Positions 14,247 to 22,280 of a stretch of 40,808 bases of DNA are shown here, piece by piece (position 1 is the stretch's first letter; each line of letters opens with the position of its first letter). This DNA comes from Clostridia bacterium (GTDB taxonomy: Bacteria; Bacillota; Clostridia; Oscillospirales; CAG-272): NCBI GenBank assembly GCA_017453285.1, contig JAFTKL010000073.1:1-40808 (forward strand), read 5' to 3'. A program made the translations under genes and the position numbers. The notes beneath the pieces were generated by a model. It was not told the origin of the DNA. It searched no databases and saw only the letters and a program-made list of their open reading frames with translations.

Positions 14247-15584
14247 TTATTCGACTTCTACGTATTCCGTGCCGGTAGATTGCTTGTGGTACTTGGCTTG
14301 CGACTCGAAATATTCCTCGTAACCCGAGACCTCTATCGCAGGCACGTAGGTCTTGGCGAATATTTTGCTGCCGACATTATTGTTTCCTATATACTTGTAG
14401 AAAGCATAAAAAGGTATTGATTCAGCATATTCATCATAACCACGGATATATTCAATATCGACGTAATTATATTCCTCGAAATCGACAGGAGATTGCTCGG
14501 ACATACATATGGGGCAGGAGTGACCGCCGAAAACGTAGCCTTTGCAGAGCAAGTCTTCGGCTTTTTCAAGAGATATCATTTTTACCTTTTTGATAGGAAC
14601 AGTGCTGTCGTCTCTGTACTGCCTATAGCTGACTGTGATTTCAGGCAAGAAAGGATCTGTTTTGCTGCTATAATGACGGAAAGTGACTGTTATATTGTCT
14701 GAAGAGTTGTCAGATTCATTTGTGCTATTATAGAATTTTACTGTAATGCTATACGGATATTTTCTATCACTGACATATTTACGGCTTACGGTTACGTCTT
14801 TAAACTCAACATCAAAAATATAGAATAGCTCTTTTTTTAGCGGCTCAAATTCTGCTATTATCTGTTCATCGCTTATCGTTGAATCATACATAGATATTTT
14901 TGCGTCTCCGAGAAGGAAAGGTCCTTGACTGGGCCATGAATCAAAAGCAAAGGCTGCAGAATTCACGTGAGGGTGTTGGGAAAGCATTGGAAAAACGTGT
15001 ATATCTTCTTCTTCGTGGACATCTACGCGTAAAGATTTATCATTTGGATCAGAATAACTTTCTTGGAGATTTATTTCGAATGTTTGCATAGGTATATTCC
15101 TTTTTTCGTACCAGCGTGAAAGGATATTAGTTGCAAATGTCGAAAATTCTGCTTCGTCAAGCTCTTTTTGTGACTCTTTTATTTCATATACGGTGAGATA
15201 CTTTTCGTTCGGTATAGTACCGATATTAAGCTCCTTATCCTGCGACACGTATACCTTCTCATAAGACGTTGTCGCGGTTCCCATTGGAATTCCTTTTGAA
15301 GAAATAAGTCTCGCAATATCCAACGCACTATACTGCGCGTCGTCATATACGGGGATTTGCGGTGGCTCTTCGATCGGCTCGTCCTTTCCAAAAAGGAAGA
15401 AGAGCGGTATCGCGGCTACGCAAAGACACGCGCAGGCGGCTATGAGTGCGACCTTTTTTATTATACGGTGGCGTATCGCGACCATCGGCTTCGCGTTTTG
15501 CGGCGATGCTTCGACGATGAATTCGTCCTCGATAAGCTCGAACGAGCGGTGCAGCTTTTCATTTCTTGCTTTTCTTTGGCTCAT
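14247..15584 (-). CDS. Probable membrane anti-sigma factor
   Basis: 445 residues. A basic cytoplasmic N-terminus of about 44 residues is followed by one membrane helix (about 45-66) and a large extracytoplasmic domain rich in beta-type sequence, Tyr and charged residues. Near residue 357 is a Cys-Pro-Ile-Cys pair that could bind metal or form a disulfide. The ATG overlaps the stop of the upstream ECF sigma gene (ATGA, 4 bp), the classic arrangement of a sigma factor with its anti-sigma partner. I do not recognise the outer domain. The N-terminus lacks the HxxxCxxC zinc anti-sigma motif, so the class is not ZAS-like. It would hold the sigma factor at the membrane and release it on an envelope signal; this is inferred from context and topology. 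Confidence 0.75.
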   Translation of the reverse strand: MSQRKARNEKLHRSFELIEDEFIVEASPQNAKPMVAIRHRIIKKVALIAACACLCVAAIPLFFLFGKDEPIEEPPQIPVYDDAQYSALDIARLISSKGIPMGTATTSYEKVYVSQDKELNIGTIPNEKYLTVYEIKESQKELDEAEFSTFATNILSRWYEKRNIPMQTFEINLQESYSDPNDKSLRVDVHEEEDIHVFPMLSQHPHVNSAAFAFDSWPSQGPFLLGDAKISMYDSTISDEQIIAEFEPLKKELFYIFDVEFKDVTVSRKYVSDRKYPYSITVKFYNSTNESDNSSDNITVTFRHYSSKTDPFLPEITVSYRQYRDDSTVPIKKVKMISLEKAEDLLCKGYVFGGHSCPICMSEQSPVDFEEYNYVDIEYIRGYDEYAESIPFYAFYKYIGNNNVGSKIFAKTYVPAIEVSGYEEYFESQAKYHKQSTGTEYVEVE

Positions 15585-16138
15585 ATATAAATGCCCTCCT
15601 TTTGCAGATACTCGCGAAAACGCTTGCGCGTGCGAGATAGAGTGGATTTGACCGTGCCGACGGGAAGGGAATAGTCGGCGGCGATCTCGGATATCGCGCT
15701 GTCATACCAATAGCGGCGCACGAAAATTATTCTCGTATCCGCGTCAAGTGAGCGCAAAAAGCTATTTATCGCCTCGCGCAGTGCTACGTCGTCCGCGCTC
15801 TCGGGCATAGTGCTCGCGTCGGGAAGCATTTCGCTCACCTCATCGAGAACCGTCGCAAAGGCAGAGTCGCGCTTCTCTCGCTTCTGATAGGCGAGGCGGT
15901 CAAGCGCGAGATTTCGCGTTATTCTGCCAAGATACGCAGAAAGTGCGATCGGTTTCTCGGGCGGCATAGTATCCCACGCGCGCAGATAGGTGTCGTTGAC
16001 GCATTCCTCACACTCGGGCTCGGAATAGAGAATATTGTACGCAATAGCATAGCAATATTTGCCGTATTTTCTGTTGGTCTCGGATATCGCATCCTCCGAG
16101 CGCTCCCAGAACAGCTCTATTATTTTACTGTCTTCCAC
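15581..16138 (-). CDS. ECF-type RNA polymerase sigma factor
   Basis: 185 residues. Sigma region 2 spans about residues 20-95 (helices around YAIAYNILYSEPECEECVNDTYLRAW, shown here only as location 30-55). Sigma region 4 spans about 125-180 with a helix-turn-helix ending in VGTVKSTLSRTRKR-type residues. Region 1 and region 3 are absent, as in extracytoplasmic function sigma factors. GTG start at 16138 after the strong ribosome site GGAGGTGA. Its stop overlaps the start of the membrane anti-sigma gene. Two promoters lie upstream: a sigma-A type and one of ECF type that may be its own target. The regulon is otherwise not visible in this window. Confidence 0.93.
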   Translation of the reverse strand: MEDSKIIELFWERSEDAISETNRKYGKYCYAIAYNILYSEPECEECVNDTYLRAWDTMPPEKPIALSAYLGRITRNLALDRLAYQKREKRDSAFATVLDEVSEMLPDASTMPESADDVALREAINSFLRSLDADTRIIFVRRYWYDSAISEIAADYSLPVGTVKSTLSRTRKRFREYLQKEGIYI

Positions 16139-16178
16139 GTTGTCACCTCCATACGTTTTGAAGTCCCTTCACTATTAA

Positions 16179-16206
16179 AGACGATATTTGAGGGCAAAAG
16201 GTTGCA
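16179..16206 (-). promoter_or_regulatory. Candidate ECF autoregulatory promoter
   Basis: The minus strand reads TGCAACC (16200-16206), 16 bp, CGTCT (16179-16183), a pattern typical of ECF-dependent promoters in Firmicutes (AAC in -35, CGTC in -10). It lies about 40 bp upstream of the sigma gene start, between that gene and the sigma-A promoter. Confidence 0.6.
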
Positions 16207-16226
16207 AGAAAAGAAGAATTTTTTTA

Positions 16227-16255
16227 ATTGTAGCATATTTTTATTATATTTTCAA
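16227..16255 (-). promoter_or_regulatory. Sigma-A promoter for the ECF sigma operon
   Basis: The minus strand reads TTGAAA (16250-16255), 17 bp, TACAAT (16227-16232), extended -10 TGC. It would supply basal expression upstream of the ECF-type promoter. Confidence 0.75.
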
Positions 16256-16277
16256 GTGCCAAAATGGACTATTGCAC

Positions 16278-16306
16278 TTGAAAAACGTAGAGCATAGTGA
16301 TATAAT
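16278..16306 (+). promoter_or_regulatory. Sigma-A promoter for the metallophosphoesterase gene
   Basis: TTGAAA (16278-16283), 17 bp, TATAAT (16301-16306). Start near 16313, with a leader of about 24 nt. Confidence 0.85.
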
Positions 16307-16336
16307 GGTAGTACCAAAGAATTGGAGGACAGAATT

Positions 16337-17461
16337 ATGAGCAATCTTCCCGAATATATGCTTGTTGCGCCCACGGTGTATGCTATCGGCGACAAGTACA
16401 ACATTTTCGTACCTTTCTCGGACGAGGTAATTATGTGGGTTAAGGTAGGCGAGCATACCTACTACGATCACTGCAACGGAATCCTTCGCTCGAATACCAA
16501 TATGCACAAGGTCGAGCTTCCGATGTCGGTGCTTGACGAGGCAAAGGAATACACGGTCGTTTACAAAAAGATGATCGAGCGCAAGCCCTATTTCCCGACG
16601 AGCGAGGACGAGAGAAGCTACACGGTCTCCTTCCGTCCCGTGAAGGATGGCGGCAACATCAACATTTATCATATCTCCGACGCGCACAATCTCGTTGACG
16701 AGCCTGTTGCGGCAGGTCGGTATTTTGGGGACGAGATAGATCTTCTCGTGCTCAACGGCGATATCCCGAACCACAGCGGCGACATAAAGAATTTCAACGC
16801 TATCTGCGAGATCGCGGCAGGCGTTACGGGCGGTCACTGCCCCTGCGTATTTGCACGCGGCAACCACGACACGCGCGGTATTCACGCTGAGGATATGCCT
16901 TACTACATCCCCACGATGAACGGAAATACCTACTATACATTCAAGGTCGGCTGCGTTTGGGGCCTTCTGCTTGACTGCGGAGAGGACAAGCGCGACACTA
17001 ACGCCGAGTACGGCGGAACGATCTGCTTCCACTATTTCAGAGAGGTGGAGACCGAGTTTATCAAGGAAGTTATCGCGAACGCAGACAAGGAGTACAATGC
17101 TCCCGACGTAAAGCACAAGCTGGTCATCTCGCACGTTGCGTTCACGCATATTCTGCAGCCTCCGTTTGATATCGAGCAGGAGCTTTACGGCGAGTGGGCA
17201 AGACTCGTTCGCGAGCATATCAAGCCCGAGCTGTTGCTCTACGGTCATCATCACGTAGTTGACATCTACCCCGTCGGCTCGGATTTTGACCATCAGGGTC
17301 AGGCTTGCACGGCGATCGTCGGTTCAAGACCGACCTTTGCGAATGCCGACCACCCGAACGGATTTATCGGTGCGGGCATCGTGCTTCGCGACGACGGAAA
17401 GAAGAGAATTATCTTCAATAACGACAAGGGCGAGGTCCTTCGCGACGAGGTTATAGATTAA
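16337..17461 (+). CDS. Calcineurin-like metallophosphoesterase
   Basis: 374 residues from the ATG at 16337, preceded by GGAGG; an in-frame TTG at 16322 is part of that ribosome site. Residues 1-105 form a beta-rich N-terminal domain. The catalytic domain then shows the five family blocks: DAH near 115, NGD near 141, RGNHD near 175, an SH pair near 263, and GHHH near 303. These ligate two metal ions. DxH appears as Asp-Ala-His, the standard form. No signal peptide, so cytoplasmic. The substrate cannot be named; family members cleave phosphomonoesters, phosphodiesters or nucleotides. It is monocistronic between its promoter and a terminator. Confidence 0.9.
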   Translation: MSNLPEYMLVAPTVYAIGDKYNIFVPFSDEVIMWVKVGEHTYYDHCNGILRSNTNMHKVELPMSVLDEAKEYTVVYKKMIERKPYFPTSEDERSYTVSFRPVKDGGNINIYHISDAHNLVDEPVAAGRYFGDEIDLLVLNGDIPNHSGDIKNFNAICEIAAGVTGGHCPCVFARGNHDTRGIHAEDMPYYIPTMNGNTYYTFKVGCVWGLLLDCGEDKRDTNAEYGGTICFHYFREVETEFIKEVIANADKEYNAPDVKHKLVISHVAFTHILQPPFDIEQELYGEWARLVREHIKPELLLYGHHHVVDIYPVGSDFDHQGQACTAIVGSRPTFANADHPNGFIGAGIVLRDDGKKRIIFNNDKGEVLRDEVID

Positions 17462-17464
17462 ATG

Positions 17465-17500
17465 AAAAATTCCGTGAAGTTTTGGCTTCACGGAATTTTT
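17465..17500. terminator. Bidirectional terminator between convergent genes
   Basis: A 12-bp stem around AATTCCGTGAAG with loop TTTTGG, flanked by A and T runs. It serves the metallophosphoesterase on the plus strand and the GH127-like gene on the minus strand. Confidence 0.88.
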
Positions 17501-17501
17501 G

Positions 17502-19310
17502 TTATATTTTCGGAATTTCGGTCACTCTGAGCTTTGCGTTGCCGTATGGGTAAAGCTCGATCTCGCGCGCCTCGCCGACAGGCTCGGTGGAGTTCGGCAC
17601 TTTCGCGCAGACTGAGTTGTATCCGTCCTGATAACCCCAATCGATAGGAGCGACGCGCGCTTTGACGACTACGGCAGGCTCTGTCGAAGAGAATGGGTAG
17701 CTCGAAATATCGCGGCGCTCGACCTCAAGCTCGTCCGAGCAGAGCGCGTAGCTCCACTCGCTCGTGGGCAGATATTCGTAGTCACAGAAGGGGAACTTGC
17801 GCTCAACGCCGTTCTTTTCGTACTCGTACATCTTTTTCTCGTAGCTTACGGGGATCGAGAAAACGAGCGAGCCGCATTTCACGGTATTGAGTTCGTGGGG
17901 TCTTGCCTCGATGTAGGGAGACACGTCAAACGAGAGCGTGTGCGTGCTTTCCTCGCCTGCCTTGAGCGCGAGCGTGATGTCCTCGGTGGGCAGACGCTTG
18001 CCGTCAAATACGACGTTCTGCGCGAAGCTCGGCACGCGGATAGTAAAGCTTACGTCGCTCTTTGCTCTGAGCGTATAGCAGAATTGGTTCTTGAAGGGAT
18101 ACTCGGTATCAAGCGAGACAAAAAGCTCTTCGGTGTCAAGCACGGACGGAATGGGAAGAGCGTTCACTACCTCTCCCTCGCGGTGCATAAATGCCGAAAG
18201 TGCGAACTTGGGCCACCCTTGGTGCATATTCGCGGTACAGCAGCCGTAATTCGGCTCGAGACCGAAGAGGTGCGCCTCGCTTCCATTCGTGCCGAAGAGT
18301 GACTTGCCTGGGAAACGCTTTGCCGCGATCTGATTGCTCATCTGAACGTACTGATGCGCCCACATATCGTCGCTGAAGGTCGCGGGGAGCGCGTTGAAGG
18401 TGAGGACTTCGAGTCGCTCAGCCCATTTGCGATCGCCCGTGTAGGCGTAGAGGAGCTCATAGGAGTACATCTGCTCGACCACCGCGCAAAGCTCAGTGCC
18501 CTGAATTGCGCTAAGGCCCGAAAGGCACTCGTCGCCCGTGAAGAGTCCGACGGGTGTGCCGTTGTACTTGTCAAGAAGAGTGCGGAGCTCTTCTGCAACG
18601 TCGGTGTATTCTTCACCGAGTAGCTCGCAGGATACAGCCTCGTACTTGAGCATCATCGCGAGGTTTACGATGTGAGTCTCCCACTGCCACCACGCGAGCG
18701 GATGCTTCCACATTTCAGTAAAACTTGCGTAGTCCGCGCCCTGCGTCTTGAGTATCTGTGCAAGGTCGATAAGCCATTCCTCCTTGCATCTGCCGTATAT
18801 GAAATTGATCGCCACAAACGCCTCGAACCATCTGAATTTGCCCCAGCTGAAGAGCTTGAGGCTGCCGTCCTTCAGAAGTCCGTAGTAATTCTTGAGCACG
18901 TCGTATATGATCTTCGGTATGCGCTCGTCGCGCGAGCATTCGTAATATACAGTCAGCGTTTTTGTGATGAGTATGATCGCCCACGGATCGTAGCTCTCGC
19001 GCTTGTCGTCCTCGCACGGACAGATCCAACCGTCAGCCTTCTGCTGAGCGATTATCGCGTCGATATAACGCTTTGCGACCGCGATCTTTTCCTCGTCCTC
19101 AAGCAGATATGCGAGCGGAACGAAGCCGTCGAGCCAATAGGGAACTCTCTCCCAACCCTCAGCCGTGCCGCCGATCCAGGAGCTGTCGCGCACGTCGCGC
19201 CATACTTTGTGCAAATTACCGCCGAGACCTTCTGCCTGGATCTCAAGCTGACGGCGCAGCCAGCCCGACGGCTTTATTTCATTGGTAGTATAAAGTTGCC
19301 ACTTTTCCAT
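17502..19310 (-). CDS. GH127-like glycoside hydrolase (DUF1680, beta-L-arabinofuranosidase type)
   Basis: 602 residues from the ATG at 19310, set by GGAGGT 4 nt upstream; an in-frame TTG at 19322 overlaps that site. No signal peptide, so intracellular. The N-terminal two thirds is an (alpha/alpha) barrel rich in Trp, followed by beta-sandwich domains. The zinc-thiolate site of GH127 enzymes is complete: Glu273 and Cys275 in GTELC, and Cys357-Cys358 in YGCC, one of which is the nucleophile in the characterised family. The candidate acid/base region GDE lies near residue 259-261. Expected activity is removal of beta-L-arabinofuranose or a related sugar from plant or glycoprotein glycans; the exact sugar is not readable. 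The divergent AraC gene 120 bp away is the likely regulator. Confidence 0.88.
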   Translation of the reverse strand: MEKWQLYTTNEIKPSGWLRRQLEIQAEGLGGNLHKVWRDVRDSSWIGGTAEGWERVPYWLDGFVPLAYLLEDEEKIAVAKRYIDAIIAQQKADGWICPCEDDKRESYDPWAIILITKTLTVYYECSRDERIPKIIYDVLKNYYGLLKDGSLKLFSWGKFRWFEAFVAINFIYGRCKEEWLIDLAQILKTQGADYASFTEMWKHPLAWWQWETHIVNLAMMLKYEAVSCELLGEEYTDVAEELRTLLDKYNGTPVGLFTGDECLSGLSAIQGTELCAVVEQMYSYELLYAYTGDRKWAERLEVLTFNALPATFSDDMWAHQYVQMSNQIAAKRFPGKSLFGTNGSEAHLFGLEPNYGCCTANMHQGWPKFALSAFMHREGEVVNALPIPSVLDTEELFVSLDTEYPFKNQFCYTLRAKSDVSFTIRVPSFAQNVVFDGKRLPTEDITLALKAGEESTHTLSFDVSPYIEARPHELNTVKCGSLVFSIPVSYEKKMYEYEKNGVERKFPFCDYEYLPTSEWSYALCSDELEVERRDISSYPFSSTEPAVVVKARVAPIDWGYQDGYNSVCAKVPNSTEPVGEAREIELYPYGNAKLRVTEIPKI

Positions 19311-19334
19311 ATGTACCTCCAAAAGTTTTTCTTT

Positions 19335-19340
19335 ATTATA
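19335..19340 (-). promoter_or_regulatory. -10 element of the GH127-like gene, weak -35
   Basis: The minus strand has TATAAT at 19335-19340. At 17-bp spacing the -35 position reads TTCAAT, a poor match. This differs from nearly every other promoter in the window and suggests dependence on an activator, probably the divergent AraC protein. Confidence 0.5.
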
Positions 19341-19384
19341 TCATAAAAAAACAGTAATTGAAATTGATAGAATGAATAAAAATA

Positions 19385-19413
19385 TTGACAATATCACACA
19401 GTAGTGCTATAAT
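19385..19413 (+). promoter_or_regulatory. Sigma-A promoter for the first AraC-type regulator
   Basis: TTGACA (19385-19390), 17 bp, TATAAT (19408-19413), extended -10 TGC. The start near 19420 leaves a leader of about 10 nt before the gene. Confidence 0.85.
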
Positions 19414-19430
19414 GTACGGGGGGTGATAAT

Positions 19431-20210
19431 ATGAGAGGAATAGATCTTAACGGCGAGATATCTTACAAGACCTCATCGCTGAGATTTTTTGAAAAGAACG
19501 AATGCCACGTTACGCGCACCTGCCCACACGACGTTCTTCTGCTCGTCTACGAGGGAGTTCTGCGCTTTAGTGAGGATGGCGAGGAATACGAGCTTCATCC
19601 TGGAGACTATTTTATTCAACGCTTTAGATCGGATCAAACGGGAGAGAAGCCGAGCGACTCACCGAAGTATCTCTATATTCACTTTTTTGGCGAGTGGTCG
19701 GACGAAGAGAAGGAGGGCGTGCTGGCGCGGTCGGGCAACTTCGACTATGCGGCGCTTCTGCCTCTGATATATAAGATCGACAGACTTGCCCACGGAAATT
19801 ACACTTATACCGAGCGGATGGGCGTGTTTTTTGAGATACTCTCAAGACTCTACCGCTCTACTCCCGACGTGGATAGCGCGGCGGGAAGAATTCTGAAATA
19901 TATTGATAAGAATTATCTTGAGATAGACTCGCTTGAGGATATCTGCGAGCATTTCCACTACAGCAAGAACCACGTCATAAACATTTTCAGACAGTCGCAG
20001 GGAATGACGCCCTTTGAGTATATCAATGATCTGAAGATCCGTCGCGCGATGTATCTGCTTGAGGTCACCTCGAAATCGATTGACGAGATAGCGCTCGAGA
20101 GCGGATTTAACCACTATTCGCATTTTTACCGCCTCTTTATGCGTAAAAACGGCGCCTCTCCGTTCGAATGGCGAAAAAAGGTGAGACTGAATACGAGAGT
20201 TACAGAATAG
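19431..20210 (+). CDS. AraC-family transcriptional regulator
   Basis: 259 residues. The N-terminal half (1-145) is a cupin-type ligand-binding domain with GDYFIQRF as the turn after the HPGD strand. The C-terminal 100 residues carry the two helix-turn-helix motifs, with the usual ending around IDEIALESGFNHYSHFYRLF and a final SPFEWRK (positions about 210-250). Ribosome site GGGGGGTG. Divergent from the GH127-like gene, which it probably activates in response to a sugar. The stop codon TAG (20208-20210) overlaps the first bases of the MITE-like element, so the element's terminal repeat supplies two of the three stop bases. The inducer is unknown. Confidence 0.92.
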   Translation: MRGIDLNGEISYKTSSLRFFEKNECHVTRTCPHDVLLLVYEGVLRFSEDGEEYELHPGDYFIQRFRSDQTGEKPSDSPKYLYIHFFGEWSDEEKEGVLARSGNFDYAALLPLIYKIDRLAHGNYTYTERMGVFFEILSRLYRSTPDVDSAAGRILKYIDKNYLEIDSLEDICEHFHYSKNHVINIFRQSQGMTPFEYINDLKIRRAMYLLEVTSKSIDEIALESGFNHYSHFYRLFMRKNGASPFEWRKKVRLNTRVTE

Positions 20211-20431
20211 GGGCAGCTTCATTTAGATGCAGAAGACGTGTTCTCCGTTTCGTCGGCGTACAAAGGTACGTGGGAGACGGAGACCGCGGCTAAAAAACAC
20301 ACATAAAAATTGAAATCCGCAAGGATTTCTACCCGAAAAACCGCTTTCTCCATCATTTCCGACGGAAAAAGCGGTTTTTTATTCTTTAATTATTCGTGTG
20401 TTTTTGTTCTGCGCTAAATGAAGCTGCCCCT
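20209..20431 (-). mobile_element. MITE-like inverted-repeat element, copy 2
   Basis: 223 bp, the reverse complement of the element at 2082-2305 with roughly 15 differences. Terminal inverted repeats AGGGGCAGCTTCATTTAG are perfect here (20209-20226 with 20414-20431). It keeps the AT-flanked terminator-like hairpin (about 20341-20380), the GAAATCC/GGATTTC hairpin and the GTACGT-containing hairpin. It has no ORF. It lies between convergent genes (AraC plus, ThuA-like minus), as copy 1 does. Flanking bases show no obvious target duplication. Confidence 0.75.
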
Positions 20432-20435
20432 TCAA

Positions 20436-21143
20436 TTACTTTTCAAGCGGCATGAAGTGCGGGCAGACAAGCTCGATGTTCTTCTTGATCGGGCACGCCC
20501 ATCTTACTGCGTTCTTGATGATCTTCTGAACGTTTTCGTTCTGGAAGGACTTGTTGGTCTCGTGGCCGGGCTGGAAGTAGAATATTCTTCCGTGGCCGCG
20601 TGTGAAGGTGCAACCGCTTCTGAATACCTCGCCGCCGTTGAACCAACCGAGGAAGATTACCTCGTCGGGCTCGGGAATATCAAAGCCTTCGCCGTACATT
20701 TCCTCAGGCTCGAGGACGAAGGTCTCGTCAACGCCTGCAGTGATCGGGTGGTTGGGCTTTATCGTCCAGATGCGCTCCTTGGTGTCGTCTCTCCACTTGA
20801 GGTTACAGGTCGTACCCATAAGTCTGCGGAAGATCTTGGAGTGGTGTCCCGAATGGAGAACGATAAGTCCCATACCGGAAAGCACAGCCTTCTGCACTCT
20901 GTCAACTATTTCGTCCGGCACCTTATCGTGAGCCATATGTCCCCACCAGATAAGCACGTCGGTGTCCTCAAGGACTTCATTGGTAAGACCGCATTCCTCG
21001 TCGTCAAGCGTTGCGGTGCGCACCTCGACATCATCGCACTTGAGGAAATTTGCTATGTAACCGTGAATTCCTCCGGGGTAATTCTCAAGTACCGCAGGAT
21101 GAGTTTTTTCGTGTAAGTTTTCGTTCCAAACTGTAACCTTCAT
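20436..21143 (-). CDS. ThuA-like protein (trehalose-utilisation family)
   Basis: 235 residues, the full length of a ThuA-fold protein (glutamine-amidotransferase-like alpha/beta fold). It has the N-terminal [11 protein letters not shown] segment, [10 protein letters not shown] near 65-74, [11 protein letters not shown] near 93-103 and the FYFQPGHE segment near 189-196, all usual ThuA landmarks. The nucleophilic Cys of true amidotransferases is absent, as is common in ThuA. Members lie in sugar utilisation clusters and one is linked to 3-keto sugar metabolism; the reaction is not settled. Ribosome site GGAAGGAG. Monocistronic from a consensus promoter, ending 4 nt from the MITE-like element. 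Confidence 0.9.
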   Translation of the reverse strand: MKVTVWNENLHEKTHPAVLENYPGGIHGYIANFLKCDDVEVRTATLDDEECGLTNEVLEDTDVLIWWGHMAHDKVPDEIVDRVQKAVLSGMGLIVLHSGHHSKIFRRLMGTTCNLKWRDDTKERIWTIKPNHPITAGVDETFVLEPEEMYGEGFDIPEPDEVIFLGWFNGGEVFRSGCTFTRGHGRIFYFQPGHETNKSFQNENVQKIIKNAVRWACPIKKNIELVCPHFMPLEK

Positions 21144-21186
21144 TGTTTTCTCCTTCCAAATGTTAAAGTAAAAGGTTTATATAAAA

Positions 21187-21215
21187 ATTATATCACCTGC
21201 TTGCGATTATGTCAA
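21187..21215 (-). promoter_or_regulatory. Sigma-A promoter for the ThuA-like gene
   Basis: The minus strand reads TTGACA (21210-21215), 17 bp, TATAAT (21187-21192), a perfect consensus. Confidence 0.87.
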
Positions 21216-21246
21216 TAGCAATATTTCTGTTTTTTGCAGTTTACTG

Positions 21247-21275
21247 TTGACAAGGCGGCTGATTTCAGATATAAT
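21247..21275 (+). promoter_or_regulatory. Sigma-A promoter for the 21307-22227 gene
   Basis: TTGACA (21247-21252), 17 bp, TATAAT (21270-21275), a perfect consensus. It is divergent to the ThuA-like promoter 32 bp away. Confidence 0.87.
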
Positions 21276-21306
21276 TTTAGTGTATAAAACAGCAACGGAG
21301 ATAAGA

Positions 21307-22227
21307 ATGAACCGACTTTTAAACTTAGACGAGAACAGATCTGTGCATACGACAAGTGAAGTACAGGGAAGAAGGCATATCTGCAATTGCGCTCTGATAT
21401 CCCCAGCCAATTCTATGAAAACTATAGCGTTTCGCGCGCCTTCATTAAGTACGATCTCGCTTGCAGAGCTGAGCGAAGCGCAAAAGAGCGAGATCGTCGA
21501 GCATCTCTGCTCATATACTGAGGATATACTTCTCTGCGCGAGAGACGGACGCGCGCTTGCAATAATTCCGTCACTCTATCCGTCAAGCTCGCTCTGCGTA
21601 GCGCTTGAATTTGATGAAGAGCGGTTTACTGTCGGCGAGCTGTTGAGACTTATCGAGTGCGAGGAATGCCCGAGGATATTCCGTGTGTCGAAGCACGTAA
21701 CGGTGACTCCTGCTCGAATGACGCCAATACTTCAGCGCAAAGGCACAGAGTTTTTCTCGCTTGCACGAGAGATAGAGGGGATATTCTGCAGGCTCGGCAC
21801 GCTTTCTGCCGATGTGGATGAAGCCACGGAAGAGCTTTGTATGCGTGCGCAAAAATTTGCATACTTTGTCGGATGTCCGATCGAGCGCATTAACGTGCTG
21901 GATAACGAGTCCTGCGTGCTGACCGATCTGCCGCTCTATTCTGCATTTTTGCTCAGCACCTTTATTTTAGCTCGCGCATACGCGCCGAGCCGCTCTGCAC
22001 GATTAGATCTTCGTCCTATGTCGTCGGCAGCAGAAGTGTGCGTGATATTTGAGTCGGACGAGCCGCTTGAACTGAACGACGCTATTCTCGAGTGGGAACG
22101 ACTTTCATCCGAGCGCAATATGCTGTTCGGCTGCGAGATGCGCGACGGAGAATACCGCATCACCTTCCATCCGCTCCGCAGAGATTGGTCTTACCTCGGA
22201 CTCAAGCAGGATACGCAAACTATATAA
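21307..22227 (+). CDS. Uncharacterised cytoplasmic protein
   Basis: 306 residues from the ATG at 21307 after GGAG; an earlier in-frame start would lie inside the promoter. I do not recognise the family. No signal peptide, no clear membrane helix and no metal-binding motif. Composition is Cys/Glu/Arg-rich with alternating hydrophobic stretches. The C-terminal third (about 205-300) has a strand-helix pattern that faintly recalls a degenerate histidine-kinase ATPase-like domain, but no N, G1 or G2 box can be identified. It is monocistronic with a perfect promoter and terminator, so it is likely a real, expressed gene. It could be a lineage-specific regulator; no function is proposed. Confidence 0.8.
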   Translation: MNRLLNLDENRSVHTTSEVQGRRHICNCALISPANSMKTIAFRAPSLSTISLAELSEAQKSEIVEHLCSYTEDILLCARDGRALAIIPSLYPSSSLCVALEFDEERFTVGELLRLIECEECPRIFRVSKHVTVTPARMTPILQRKGTEFFSLAREIEGIFCRLGTLSADVDEATEELCMRAQKFAYFVGCPIERINVLDNESCVLTDLPLYSAFLLSTFILARAYAPSRSARLDLRPMSSAAEVCVIFESDEPLELNDAILEWERLSSERNMLFGCEMRDGEYRITFHPLRRDWSYLGLKQDTQTI

Positions 22228-22270
22228 AACAAAAAGATGAGGAATTTTAACAATTCCTCATCTTTTTGTT
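22228..22270. terminator. Bidirectional terminator between convergent genes
   Basis: A 19-bp nearly perfect stem around AAAAAGATGAGGAATT with a 5-nt loop, starting directly after the stop codon of the 306-residue protein gene. The A and T runs make it work for the LRR lipoprotein gene on the minus strand too. Confidence 0.9.
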
Positions 22271-22280
22271 TGTAAATTGA

